Part shown: piece by piece, positions 33,851 to 46,005 of the stretch
Layout of the letters: each line of letters starts with the position of its first letter
Numbering within the stretch: position 1 is the stretch's first letter
DNA from: Prostheceraeus crozeri
Taxonomy: Eukaryota > Platyhelminthes > Polycladida > Euryleptidae
Assembly: GCA_907163375.1 (NCBI GenBank)
Contig: CAJQUW010015330.1
Coordinates: 124,001-188,000 of the forward strand
Direction of reading: 5' to 3'
Length of the DNA: 64,000 bases
The notes under the pieces: generated by a model
What the model was told of the DNA's origin: nothing
Database searches by the model: none
Seen by the model: the letters and a program-made list of their open reading frames with translations, nothing else
Translations under genes and position numbers: made by a program

Positions 33851-35816
33851 GGCCTCAGTATGCCAACTTGATTGTCTCATTATGAAGCATGAACAATTAA
33901 GTAAATGTTAAGGTGGCATGATCGGCAAAAATGTTTCAATATTAAATTAATAGAGAATGATTTAATACGGTCAGTTTCATAAAATTTATTCTCTATAATA
34001 AGCCTAGATAGAAACTCATATTATGACGGCCTGTGAATGCATTTATAAAGCCAACAATACTATTAAATGCTTCAATTATCAAACATCATTTTTGTTCTGC
34101 CGCTGCATGATTTCAGTTGAAGAGAAAACTTCCTCATAGAGGGTCACAAATTGAATTTTCACATTTTCGTTGAATTAAATGACATTGCGCCATTTTTCTC
34201 AAATTTAATTTATGTCCTCCCTACGAGGTCGATGTGTGTATATATTTCTTAAATAACTACAGCTCATCAGCAAAACATCGATATTTTCAAGAAATTTTGG
34301 CTGGAAGACAAATCTAGAAATCTTCTTTTCCTCGAAGGCTCTTTACAACATCTTAAGTAGTTACATTCCTCAGTTTTTCGGCATCGATAATTCTCAAGTA
34401 TGTTAGCAGCATGGAATGATTTATTCAAAGAATAGTATGATCATTCAGTTATGTATCGATTTGCGGTGTCTTTAAGTGCTATTTTATTTTCATGAAAATA
34501 TGCCAGCTATTGTGAAAAAATGTGTCTATGAATTCAAAATTGTAGAGATTTGCTTTGCGAATTAAGGAAGTATTTCGCGACAAAGTAAACAATGCCAATG
34601 AACATGTAATAATGATGTTAGTCTGCAAATAAATTACAAATGACACAAACAACAAAGGAGCATTTAGACTAGATACTCCCCTTTGTCTACCATGCGCTAG
34701 CTTTAATGAAGCATCATCATCATTGCGGCCTCTGATAATTTGTGGTGTGCATAGACTGGGATCCGGAATGCAACCATCGATGAGCTCCGGTTCCAGGCTT
34801 GCGGAAATTTTGAAACTCCGGCTCAATCAGCAGTGAAGGATCCGATATGAAATTTTCCAAGTTACAATCTCTAATACTTCTTGCTCAACAGACAATAAGC
34901 ATTTTTCCGATCACTGTGGCTCAAATGGTGCTGAGACTGCCAGGTGTGCTGTAGTGTTGCTAACTCACAGAACATAGATATATGTCATCTAAATAGGACT
35001 GCGATATGTGAAAACAGGTAAAGCCCTTGCTTAACGAGCCCAGAACAGTCTATCGAAAATTTTGATTCTCTGTGTCTGAAGCATTCTACAAAATGTGCGT
35101 GTATAGCCAACTACTTGTATGTAATACTACTACTATGTGGCGGATAGCTTACTACTTGTATGTACGAGTACATTCATATGCAGAAACCTAAATTCCGATG
35201 AGCGCTATATGATGGCTGAACGCGATGTACCTATATAGGCGCAGTGGTGGCAATATAGTCAGATTTCATTAGTTACCAGAGGATATCAAGTTCGTCCGCA
35301 TGCGGCGGTAAGATTTCAGAAAACCCTCATTTGGACAGGATAGAAATAGTAGATATCATCCGAATACAATTTCTATTTTGTGCCGCGACGGTGTACCCAG
35401 GATTATTTGCAGAATTTGCTATTTGTTATCAGGGGGGACGCATAGGGTTTCAAAAAAGGAGTCAATCGGCTAACATCTGATTAATCCTGTAAACTGAAAA
35501 AATTAACCGGCAAACCGGTAATCTTTGTTTGTATACCAATTTGTTTTCGATTCAGATACTTTTCACCATGAATTGTCCTGTCTATAAAAAGACGATGACA
35601 ACAGAGAGGACGCCAGTCCAATGCACAGATCACCAAAGTTAAAAATATGCTGGGAGAAAGTTCCTCTTCCCACCTACGGTTCTGGATAGACTGAAACTTT
35701 TAATATCCAGCGACGGCTGTGAATAGATTTAATTTATTTAGATCCGGTTCCGGACAAATGACATCTAAAAATATCCGACCCGGGTCCAGATTCACGAAAT
35801 TATGCAGGCCCGAACA
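33851..35816. other. No gene seen
   Basis: A 115-codon minus-strand frame (34479-34826) has no domain. No repeat from elsewhere in the window matches this stretch. Confidence 0.45.
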
Positions 35817-35818
35817 TA

Positions 35819-36665
35819 GAGTAAGTATAATTAGGTAGAGTGGTGACATCGTATTTATTAAATCCCCAATGTGCATACACATTCGATTTTATTAAATGAA
35901 CTCGTGAGGGATACAGGTGGTATTGTCACCAAATGTGAGATATGCAAATTTTTGTGGTTTTGAGGAAATTGCAACGGAATTGAATGATCATGATGGTACA
36001 ATGCAGAAGGAAATGATATTATTTTACAGATCGTCCGTGTCATGACAGCCTTGGAGAGGCAATGTTTGTTAAATTAGCAACTCGATGACCTGCTATTGCT
36101 TTCATGCTTAACCTCAAGAGAATCTTCTTAAGCGAGACCGTATCACAAGCAACCTGCTGGTAGAGCAAAATAACAGAATCAATGACAATGATTTCAATTA
36201 ACTTTGAACAATGTAAATGGGTCCACATCACCATTCAGATTCAAGAAATGAAACATGAATTGAATGAATCATAAAATCATGCCGGTGAAAATTGAATTAA
36301 AAACTTAAAATTTCAGCCAAGAAAGCACGAATAATATCGCGACCTTTTCACGAAGACTTCCATTATAATACGGATAATGAAATTCCTTTCATAATCAGCC
36401 TAATTTCCGCTTAGCTAGGATGCTTATTAGCAAATATTCATGCCTTTTGGTATCCAACTTCTTTCATGCTACTTATATAGGGAAGTCATCTCGGTAGTAC
36501 ATAAATTGGCAAAATTTTGACTTTTCTAAAACTGCTCAAATAATATTTTGGACCATGAGAACGTAATCTCCGCAAAAAACTGAATCTTTTGATATAAAAA
36601 TTTTCACTGTATATATTTTTACTGTATACTTTTTGAGTCGACACTCTACCTATATATCCCTACTC
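35819..36665 (+). mobile_element. TA-flanked 0.85 kb element, copy 1
   Basis: Starts GAGTAAGTATAATTAGGTAG and, reverse complemented from its right end, GAGTAGGGATATATAGGTAG; both are followed by AGTG. TA lies on each side (35817-35818, 36666-36667). The whole element matches 50186-50987 in inverted orientation, for example TTTATTAAAT, TGTGAGATATG, TGATCATGAT, TTGGAGAGG and TTTGTTAAATTAGCAA. Small frames on the minus strand (60-64 codons) are not conserved in the second copy, so it is non-autonomous. Confidence 0.85.
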
Positions 36666-36669
36666 TATG

Positions 36670-37016
36670 GGCCGACTTTGGCTCCGGATAATGCGGCCAT
36701 TTGAGCTCCGTTTTCCACTTAGAACAGAGCATGTGTATGTATGGAGTAGACAGACAGCCTCCGAACTAAAGCGCTCTGACCTCCTTTCACAATCCCCTCA
36801 AACGCCATCTGGCATCGGTTTGGTCAGCGGTGTGAATGCTCTATCAGCGCCGAACCATAGGCGGTGGTTAATTAAACTGACTGCCGTCGTGTTCTGGGGA
36901 AGGTAGCGGAACCCAATAGAGTAAATACCATCAAAGTACATGTACAACATGTGTTATGCATCCAGCTTGTAGCAGTCTTCCGTGGTTGCGTATACCACTA
37001 CCTTTATGGATTAGAA
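36670..37016 (+). repeat. Dispersed repeat, copy A
   Basis: Shares with 38360-38598 the words TGACCTCCTTTC (GACCTCCTTCTC), GCATCSGSTT, GGCGGYGGTYAATTAA, GGAACCC and GAGTAAATRCCATCAAAG, then CACTRCCTT and GGTTAG. It starts right at the end of the TA element. A 79-codon plus-strand frame here is not kept in copy B. Confidence 0.6.
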
Positions 37017-37333
37017 ATGGGTTTTGTGAAACTCTTTTTAGGACTTTTCACATAGGAGATGGCTGAGATCCGAAATCAAATCACCCAGTCGGTAGTGGAT
37101 TCGTGACACACCGACGCTGCTTACCCCTTGTGCCTCATGGATTCATTGTACCAATTGAACTTAAACATGGACGACGACCGCTGACTCTCCAGGAGGTTTG
37201 CCGCTTCTACTGGAGAAGAGGACGGACCGACTGCAGACAGTCCCATGAATGGATATGACTCGACAAACCCTGGCCCACAAGGAAGATCTGCTGCTGATGG
37301 CCGCGAAAGATGCAGTGACAAGATTGATCTACA
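37017..37333. other. Unassigned, slightly GC-rich stretch
   Basis: Short frames on both strands with codon-like texture but no recognisable motif; possibly decayed mobile-element coding DNA. Confidence 0.3.
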
Positions 37334-39002
37334 CAGGGCTGGAACAGCTACACAATTTTTTTAATTACAATTACAATTACAGTTGAACTTTAACAATTAC
37401 AATTATGATTATAATTTCTTTAAAATCAAAATCTTCAATTACAATTACAGTTGCACGTGTGACTTTGCAAATACAATTACAATTACTTCAAAAGTTGTAA
37501 TTGAATACACAATTACAACTACAATTACTTAGATTTTCCGAACAATGTTGGGCAATTATGAGTTAGTTGTCCAAAACCATTTCAAGTCTTAGTAAATTTG
37601 ATTTGAGTACAAGATAGAGAAAGAGGTACGGCCTAATTTCTATTGCAATTGCACCGTTGCAACCTTCCTGATCACTTTAAGGTGGAGCATACCAAAAACT
37701 TTATCCTGATGAGCCATGATATGAGTCTTACCTCGACGATGCAGTTACAGCAACCGCAGAAACAGGATGAGTAGTCTGTCTCTGAGTCATCATGAACAAC
37801 AGGCAACTATTATTCTACTAGTAGTATTATTCTATAGTACGTTAGGTAGGCCTATTGCTAAGAGCGGTGTTTACGCTGACCTCTCACCTGCGGCGTTTAT
37901 CAGAGATTTGTGTAATTTATTAGAGGAAATATTAATGCATAAATTCGAAAATGCTCTTATTATGACATCTGTAATTTTGCATGTTCTGTTGTAGAGGCTT
38001 AATATAAAAATTCGGTAAAAACGCGACACAGACTCAGACTTATACGTAGGCTACAATTGCGCATTAGTATAAGGGATTGTAGGCTATATGTGCATTTATA
38101 GGCCTGTATCAACACTCAGCAGAAGTCTAAGCGTGTGGAACATCACGTCATAAAGACTGATACCAGGCCTGTGCTGATTGGTGACTGCTCTACTAGCTGT
38201 CTCATGTAGGCTTTGTGCACGACAGCTAGACTAAACGATTTCGAGTGTTAGATAAACAAGGTTAACAAAGTATAGGGCCTATATTTTAGGCGTTGCTGTA
38301 CCATGTAACATATTATCATACATCGCATCAGCAATCATTTGCCTATATTGGCAAGAGGAGATAAAATGTGGGGGGGTATGACCTTCGATGGAAGGAGTTG
38401 GAATTCCTGACCTCCTTCTCGATCCCATCAGCAACCCCCTAGCATCCGCTTCGTCACCGGCACTAATGTCCTGTCAACGCCGAGCGCTGGGCGGCGGTCA
38501 ATTAACCCAGCTAACCCCAGAGTAGTGGAACCCTGATGGAGTAAATGCCATCAAAGCTTCAGGCATCCACATTTTCCCACTGCCTTAGTGGGTTAGTTCG
38601 GCCTGCTGATAGGCCTCAAGATGGCAGCCCCATCAATCAATCAATCAGCTAATCAGTGTAGGGTTAACACCTGTGGCTGATGAAATCCCTCTGTTCCGAA
38701 TACGACTCGTCTCTACGCCTGCCAGGGACGAGATTTAAGCAAGCAAGATAAAATAGGGTCTAAAAAAGACATTCAGATAGATGAATTCACAAGATTTTAC
38801 GAGTAGAAGCATATCAAGATAAAAACAAAAAGTGTGAAAATTTCAACCCTGGATTTTGTGTTTCGTCGAATCGAAAAGACAAAAGTACTTCACACGTAAT
38901 TGACCGACATTTTTCTTCAATTCATCATAAAAATCATTGCAATTATAGTTACAATTACAGCTGAACTTTCACAATTACAATTATTGTAATTGTTCCAACC
39001 CT
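37334..39002. mobile_element. hAT-like non-autonomous element with ACAATT arrays
   Basis: Begins CAGGGCTGGAACAGCTACAC; the right end, reverse complemented, reads AGGGTTGGAACAATTACAAT. Both have the hAT-style CAGGGNTGGAAC start. The flanks GATCTACA (37326-37333) and ACTCTACA (39003-39010) agree at 6 of 8 positions, fitting an aged 8-bp target duplication. Just inside both ends lie arrays of the ACAATT unit (37357-37530 and 38936-38990). The middle has no transposase frame and holds copy B of the dispersed repeat. Confidence 0.6.
38409..38598 (+). repeat. Dispersed repeat, copy B
   Basis: Partner of 36670-37016 (about 65% by eye). It lies inside the hAT-like element, so it either inserted there or was captured. 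Confidence 0.55.
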
Positions 39003-39724
39003 ACTCTACACCAAAGTGTTTAAATATGTTAACTGTGCAATCAACTCATTGCTCTAATGTATTTTTTTTGGCGACATGTCCGCCATCTTTTTTCGCCAAG
39101 ATGATTTTCAGAAATTCATATTTACCAATTTCAAAAAGTTACTGTGGCTAACATTTTTAGCAACAACTCAATTTTCCAATTGATTCCTACATGAAATTCA
39201 TCAAGCTTCTCATATTTCACGCCAATTTTGCTGATGGACGTGTCATTTCTGAATGGTGTGGTTTTACAGATGAAACAATGGAGAAATTGTTTCTTTTTGC
39301 GCTTGGATATTGTTTATCTACATATTTAAGATGCATCTAATACAAATATTTCCTGGAATGAGAAGAAAGGAATCCTTGCTTGCTTTTTTAGTAACATTTT
39401 TTGCCTATGATGGATATGCTACGCTTCACATCACAGTGAAGGTCACCTCTGCGTGGTTGAAGCACGTGACCCCTGTGTGTGTCCTAAAACAACACAGTAT
39501 GCCCTTATTGTAGCGATGTGCCCTTATTGTAGTGATGTCTTAAGTCACTGTGCCCAGAGTAACCAGCAGTTAGAAATTCCACCGTCATCATGAGAATTGA
39601 ACGAGATGCTACCACACAAATAACTCGACGTTTGCACTTGTGACGTCATACTGAATCGTTGTCTGACTGTTGTTATTAAAGAGTAAAGAAGTTAGTTTAT
39701 TTTTTCCTTGAGTGTATATCCGAT

Positions 39725-39852
39725 TTGCCAAAATTTGGTATGTGACGAGAGATATCCTCACCTACGTGTGTTTAGAGTTTTGTGACGATTGGTTCATTTC
39801 TACGCCTTTTGGACAACTTTTAAAACGTTGGGGATAACCCACAAGTACGGTT
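39725..39852 (-). repeat. R3 repeat, copy 1
   Basis: Reverse complement matches 41727-41822 and 63607-63735: GTACTTGTGGGTTATCCCC, then TTTTAAA, an AAATGAACCAATCGTCACAA block (ATGARTCAATCRTYACMAAA in the others). Confidence 0.6.
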
Positions 39853-40189
39853 TTTTGTGTTCTGCATTTGTGACATGAGTCTCATTCGCCTGACGATGAC
39901 ATGGCTGTGCCGGTCGAAAGATCTCGCCTAAATAGACATTTTTACCGCAATGTCACGGTTTTCGGCTTCTATCAAATAGAAAATAATCAATCAAGCCGAT
40001 TATTTGGCGAAAAAATGGAAGAATTTATTTCTAACCCTGGCACTCGTTGAATGAAGAATGCAAGTGTCAATTTCAGGTCAGATGGGAGTGAGACCGCAAC
40101 TAGTCAACCAACTGAAGTAAAGTGATGGTAGTTAGCACCAGTTAGCAACAACAATATGTTTAGGAGAAAATTATACACTGTTGAAGGTA

Positions 40190-40330
40190 CCCAGTGAATC
40201 GAAATTTATAAATCTTCCAAGAAACTTACAAGATCTTAGAAGATTTGTAAGATTGGACTGTTATCTTGGAAGATTTGTAAGATTGGTCTGTTGTCTTGGA
40301 AGATTAGCCTGAAAGATCTTAGAAGATATG
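40190..40330 (+). repeat. Left arm: TIR plus 21-bp repeat units
   Basis: After the 32-bp end come two to three units of the type TGTTATCTTGGAAGATTTGT, each with an ATCTTNGAAGAT near-palindrome. Confidence 0.75.
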
Positions 40331-42315
40331 TCCGGGAACTGAAACTTGGAAATTTGGTAATACCACAGAGCCAGAGGAAGGACCCCGCAGCATCCGCAGT
40401 TGCGGCAAGCGCAAAGTAATTTCATTAAGTTGAAGTATATGAATTACTTATCAAAAAAATAATGGAGAACTTTCAATGTGATCTGTGAACTTGTATAGTG
40501 ATCATCAGGGGCAACAACCGGCCCCGCTGTCCCCGCGCTGACTCAAGTTGCGAACTATAAGAATGCTTGCATGCGTAGAATTGAGATCACTTTTTAGTCA
40601 ACTGGTGCTGCTTCTTCTTGCTATTTCGGCTAAGACGTTGGTTATTTTTTTTATTGGATAATACTCAATCCTACATATTTAAAAACGATTTTCTTGGTCA
40701 CTTTGGTTTTAGTAAAATCGAGAATACGAAGTCAATGATCAAATCAGGAAATGGGAGCAATGTAAGTACTACGTACTATACAAGTCTCATTATAGAACAA
40801 GTCAAACATTCAGAGCAGAAGCTATTCGGTTTGACAAAGACAAAACCCCATTATTATTGTGTTCATGGGTTTGCAGGAAGCAGTCCAAGCGCATTAAAAA
40901 TATGTATGACGCATTCTATTCAGGTCACGTATGTTGCTACACTACCGTCATCGATCAACCAGTTCTCCGCACTGCTGTTAACACGCTAACAGTGACAGCT
41001 TAAGAGCAACGCATGAAGGAGCAGCGTGCATGATTCGGTTGTCGGAAACATCACCAGTGCTGACTGAGAAGTTTCTATTGCGTTGTCTACATTGCGGATT
41101 ATTTCATACTGTACATAATTCAATTCATGCTATTCTATGTTTATACTGCTTTCTCAGGAACATTGATACGGATTTTGGCTGATGTTGTCCTGAGCTTCAT
41201 CAAATTTCTCATCGTCGCTGAAGGAATTTAAGGACGCGAGGAACTGATGAAATTGCCACTCACATGATTTCTTGCAATAGAAATGTGGAGTCAAAGCTGA
41301 ATTTCATCTGTGGTAAATTGAATCATCCAATTCCAGATCAAAGGTAAGAACATTTCACTGTGTCATAATTTACGCGTCCAATCTAGGCCCTATGACAGAT
41401 CCATAAATTAAGAGCTGTCTTAAGTCTGAACTACAACGGAATTGTAAATCAAATGCTATTTAGATTTTATGACTCTGACTGCGATAGGTAGAATGGCATA
41501 CTTTGCTTCATACAAAAATACAGCCACGTCGTCCCCTTGAACTTGATGACTCGAAGAATGAATTGTCATTTTTCAACCGTTTCCCATCATAGATGCGTTC
41601 GAAAATTAGGTTTACCCCGTAAATTTAAGGCTAAAGTAAGATAAAGGTGAGGGTATTATCAATTTTCCTATTGAGGGCCCATATTTGGCTGGTGACAAGA
41701 TATGAACAGATCGACAATGAAAATTTGGTGCTTACGGGTTATCTCCCCCTCACGATTTCAAATTTGTTTGAAATCTGTAAAAATGAATCAATCATTACAA
41801 AACATAAAGTGCGCGTAGGTGAGAACATTTGCTACATTTGAGCTACTATACATTTGCTACATTGAACATTTGAGCTTGACATATGTTGAGAACCTTATAA
41901 CGATACATGCGATTAACTCCTAGAAAACTCTCAAAAGCACTTAAATAAAAATTTATGTGATGGTTCTATGTGATGGCGAGATCTATTCGAGAAAATGCAG
42001 TAGTCAGCGAAAAAAGTTAACATAGCATGTTCATGAATAGAAATACATAGACATATTTAAATGCGCATAATATCATTGTATCTCTTGGTTTTCTGTAAAT
42101 ATCAACATGGTTTGTACATGTATTATTTTCATTTTTGAGTAAATAATAATGTATGTGCATGCAGGTGGAGGTTAAATGTAATGAAGGGGGCCCAAGTTGG
42201 AATTTACGATAGGTTCCTTTAGAACCTCATGCTAGAATTAAAGCATTAATTAGGTTACAAGTAACATTTACATTAAGTTTTCAAAATTCTAAAATACTTT
42301 CTACACTTTTTACAG
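40331..42315. other. Between left arm and first BEN exon
   Basis: No supported exon. A plausible donor (AAT|GTAAGT) at 40762 follows an ATG at 40735, but its phase 0 does not fit the exon at 42316. The R3 repeat copy 2 lies at 41727-41822. The first, perhaps non-coding, exon of the BEN gene should be in here. Confidence 0.35.
41727..41822 (+). repeat. R3 repeat, copy 2
   Basis: GGTGCTTACGGGTTATCTCC, then TTTCAAATTTG, AAATCTGTAAAAATGAATCA and TTACAAAAC, matching 63607-63735 in the same orientation. Confidence 0.6.
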
Positions 42316-42494
42316 GAGAAAAAGAAGAAATGGAAATGAAGAGAGGAACATTGGAGGGGAAGCTAGATGACAACGACGATACTATTAGGAGCTTCGGCTT
42401 CCTCGATTCCTCAGGGGAACAACTATCCGAACCAGAAATAGATGCACAGTCTCTTGGAACAGATGAGGAGCCACTAAGAAATCTTGATACAGAG
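42316..42494 (+). CDS. BEN-domain protein, exon 1 (or first coding exon)
   Basis: Acceptor TTTTTACAG ends at 42315 and donor GAG|GTATGT starts at 42495. The ATG at 42330 is in good context (AAGAAATGG). It encodes 55 residues, acidic and probably disordered: DDNDDTIRSFGFLDSS, then EPEIDAQSLGTDEEPLRNLD. The frame stays open upstream to the acceptor, so the coding part could begin in an earlier exon. Ends in phase 0, as do the next two exons. No nuclear signal is visible in this part. Confidence 0.65.
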
Positions 42495-42868
42495 GTATGT
42501 CTTAGTCATAGAAAAAAGATAATTAGACTATGGTGAAGGGACATCAATTCATTTTCAGCGAAATTAAATCTGCTCCTGATGCCTACTCTTTAAAAATAAA
42601 AGTTGAGAATCTTGTATGCCGGCATATTCTTGAACTGTGGAAAATCTAGGTATATTTGTTTGCGATAGAGTAACTAAGAACATACTACAATTCCGTACAC
42701 ATTACTTTAAAGTGTGGATGTCTGTTTGAGACTATGAATACATTAATTTTCAATTATTTGTACAAGTGATGCGTTACAATTAATTGTTTCTTGTTATACT
42801 GTTATATTGTGATGTTACTTGAAACTTGATAAATGTTAAGTGCACACTCCTGCTGGCGTATTTTGCAG

Positions 42869-42973
42869 GCACTATATACTAACAATCAAATTCTTCATGA
42901 AATAAAGGAAATGAAGACCTTTTTGGAGGACATGAATAAGCGAATGGCTTCATTGGAGAAAGAAAATAAGAGA
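42869..42973 (+). CDS. BEN-domain protein, coiled-coil exon
   Basis: Acceptor TTTTGCAG and donor AGA|GTAAGT, both phase 0. The 35 residues include NNQILHEIKEMKTFLEDMNK and RMASLEKENKR, a heptad pattern with I, L, I, M, L, M, M and L in a/d positions, so a short dimerising coiled coil. A coiled coil ahead of the BEN domain is common in BEN proteins. Confidence 0.7.
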
Positions 42974-43167
42974 GTAAGTAGTTAGTGTGAGCTGTATAAC
43001 TAGTGTAATTTAGTCACATTGAGTTACAGTATGCACATGTGCATGTAATTTCTCAAAACAATTTTTTTATATACTTTTATTACGTACGATAGAAATAATT
43101 AAATACATTACTTTCTCTCGATGGTTGACTTAAATTAATCACGGACAATTGATCTTATCTTTTACAG

Positions 43168-43239
43168 AATCGAAAGGAAGCATCAAGACACTTGGTTCAA
43201 GTTCAAGACGAGACATCAAGTTCTTCAGCGGAGCTCGTC
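43168..43239 (+). CDS. BEN-domain protein, linker exon
   Basis: Acceptor TTTTACAG and donor GTC|GTAAGT, phase 0. Encodes 24 polar residues (NRKEASRHLVQVQDETSSSS and AELV), a Ser-rich linker between coiled coil and BEN domain. Short, but its splice signals and phase fit on both sides. Confidence 0.6.
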
Positions 43240-43349
43240 GTAAGTTAAAAGGCCGTACTGAATGAAAATAGCCTCTTTGTTCATAACTGCAGACTTCGCT
43301 CATCATTTAAAACTTAAAAGTGCATCACATGCAATATTTCATCTTTCAG

Positions 43350-43530
43350 ATTTTTAATGGAAAGGATTTGATGTCCATCAGGGCGAGTAGGCCCAGCATA
43401 TTCGCCCTCCGAATTGCGGAGGAAATGTTCAGGGAGGATGAGCTAATAACCAAGATAATATCTCCTCAAAGAAAGAGCCATGATGGGAGGCAGCCATTTG
43501 AGGACGATAACAGACTAGAAATTATGAAAA
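43350..43530 (+). CDS. BEN-domain protein, BEN-domain exon
   Basis: Acceptor ATCTTTCAG ends at 43349; donor AAA|A with GTAAGG at 43531, phase 1. The 60 residues read GKDLMSIRASRPSIFALRIA, EEMFREDELITKIISPQRK and a PFEDDNRLEIMK end. This matches the first part of a BEN domain: the 'A...p..fa..la..lFt.eEL' helix pair, a basic loop, and the 'LD..rl..Ik' start of the third helix. BEN domains bind DNA or mediate protein contacts in chromatin repressors and viral proteins. The last helices, with the usual 'W..cr..In.kCR' pattern, must come from a further exon. Weak loop similarity leaves DUF4806-type proteins as relatives. Confidence 0.75.
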
Positions 43531-44337
43531 GTAAGGGATTTATCTTTCTAAACGCGGTAGCGTGCCATCCATGTGGAATTTCCCATGTGTTTGTTCACGT
43601 GTTTCTATTGTGTGATAATTCGCATTTGTATGTCCCATTCATATCATTTGAGGAACAATCGGGATCGTCTCTCTGAAAGATGCCGATCATGGTATATAAG
43701 GTGCAATTCATATAAACACAGATTTCGATAAAAAATCATTAGGACCATTTATTCCATTTAGGGCACTAGATCTCTTGTCAATCGATGAGACACTGTGCAT
43801 CAATGTTTACGCAATAGAAATCAGAGAACGGTGATAATGAATATGTCGCTCATCTCTGTATCGTGGAGGCGAAGAATAGAATCTCGTCAGTGGATTTTGA
43901 GATTTCCTGTCGAATGTGGATATTTCACCGAAATTCGTGCATGCATCCACAGGGCAAAGGGAAGATAGCCGGAATACTGACTGAATCCTCGTAAAACCTG
44001 CGAGTATTTTGTCTAATAAGAGGAAATTTGCTTCAGTGAAAAGACTGCGGTCATAATATCCTTTCCAGGATGATATCATCTATGTTAATGTATGTTACTT
44101 CACATACACGTATACTCACTGGTTGAATGAAGTGAACATTCACCGAAAGAATCAATTCTAACTCTGAGTATCACCCAAGATTATAGAAACAATTATATAT
44201 CATAGAACGATTTTGGTGTGGCCATGCTCAAGATTTGATTAGAACATGATTCATATTATCATCGGACATGTGTACTATGAGACGATGGGAACTTAAATTA
44301 ATTACTGAGAGATATCTCACTTGTATGCAGTGTTGGA

Positions 44338-45965
44338 AAAGTCGGAATTGGAATTAATTCCGATCCGGTATTCCATTTTTCGTCGGAATTGGAATTGGAA
44401 TTGACGATACTTAAATCTACTGGAATTGGAATTGACCTTGATAAACCTCAATTCCACTTTTTCGATAGACCTGTGATAAATCTATTTGCACAAAAATTGA
44501 AATCACAGTACTCGGCCGTTGTGTTAACTGCACGCAGAGATAAGAGAGATAGATCGACTGAGGTAGCTTTATTCTATCGTTGAATAAAGGGTGTTAATTG
44601 TAACTTCGATGGGCCTACTGCCCCCGGACAATGTTAATCCAGCAATTAAGCAAACAATGAAAGGACAATCATCTTTTTTCAATCTGTTATTTAGTTATTT
44701 ACGGTATCAAGTGTTAAATTAATCAAAATAAAACAATTGTTGAACTTAGTTCTTGATAGGATAAGCAGAAAAATTGGAGATTAACTTAATTGTTGTACAC
44801 ACGAAAAACTACAGGTTTTGGAAAGAGGAAAATTGACGTTGCATTAAAGGGCAACAACCCTGTCAGTTCAAATCACAATATAGACAGTGTCAACAAACTA
44901 TTCTAATAATTAATGATTCAATTAAAATGACAATTACATGAACTATTATTCAACTTCCAGTCACAACAATTAACAATATTAATTTTTTAGACTATAGTTA
45001 TATAGATACGATACGCAACGATAAAAGAAAAACTTTAAACTTACAGTTCACTTCTTAATGTTGAATTCACTTCAATTCGATCGGACTCACTTATATCAAA
45101 ATAATATCATAAATATCAGTGTCACTTATACCGTCAATCTTCAATCGCGCTCGCTGATGTGTTGCCGTATACGCTGTTGTGTTGTTGTTCGCTGGCAGTT
45201 GTTGTTGTTGTTACTTCCGTAGTTAAGTTACACCGCGAGAGCCCGGAGTTCTTCTAACAGCTACTGGAGATGTCGTATGTGGTGGTGTTGTGTCAATTTC
45301 TCATCGTTTCTAATTTATACAAATTTTTGAGACTTGACGACAAATCCACTTTGTTTTGAAAATTGAAAGAGTTTCCTTAGCTTTTGACCCGACCACATTT
45401 CTTTCTTACACGGAATTTTTAATCTCCTTTTTTAACATGGACTGGTAATCAGTTTTCGTGATATCATTTTTATCGTCGTTTTTTTCTTTCATCAACAATC
45501 ACGTTATTCGCACATTGAATTTCTTTCTTCTGTCAGTTTATTAATAGATTTATTCGCATCTCAGCGTTTGATTCTTTGCTGACCGTTAATTTTTTCTTTC
45601 ACGAGATATTAAATATCTCGTTTGCGAAACGAAAATGGCGTAGGCTGACCGGTTTCACATATACATGTACACAAGAAATATGAACTATGAACATGAGAAC
45701 ACATATAGGAACGACGCAGGGAAGGGCACACAGGAACAACGAGGATATGATAAGGGCACATGGGTTAGATTGGAAGGAACGAACATTAGATACATTAACA
45801 TGATACACTATACGCGACATGCAATTATCGGAATTGAATCTTATTATGGAATTGGAATTGAATTGAACTATTTCGACTTGAATTGAAATTGGAGTTGGAA
45901 TTGAAATTTCTGCTCTGGAATTGGAATTGGAATTAAAAAATTTCTGTGGAATTTTTCCAACTCTG
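44338..45965. mobile_element. hAT-type non-autonomous element, perfect 8-bp TSD
   Basis: Left end CAGTGTTGGAAAAGTCGGAA and right end reverse complemented CAGAGTTGGAAAAATTCCAC. The flanks are identical, CTTGTATG at 44330-44337 and 45966-45973, an exact 8-bp target duplication as in hAT elements. Arrays of GGAATT/GGAATTG units line both ends (44345-44425 and 45830-45945). The interior (44580-45800) has no hAT transposase or BED finger; a GTTGTTGTT-rich patch lies at 45176-45220. It sits downstream of the BEN exons inside the large unit, and the exact TSD says it is fairly recent. Confidence 0.88.
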
Positions 45966-46005
45966 CTTGTATGCATGTATAGTACGTGATATCACAATAT
46001 AGATA

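Noticed and set aside
40618-40989. First exon of the BEN gene
   Set aside because: It begins without ATG, and the donor at 40762 is in phase 0, which gives an early stop when joined to 42316.
43531-43676. Read-through C-terminus of the BEN protein
   Set aside because: A strong GTAAGG donor lies at the point where BEN similarity stops, and the sequence after it does not look like the rest of the domain.
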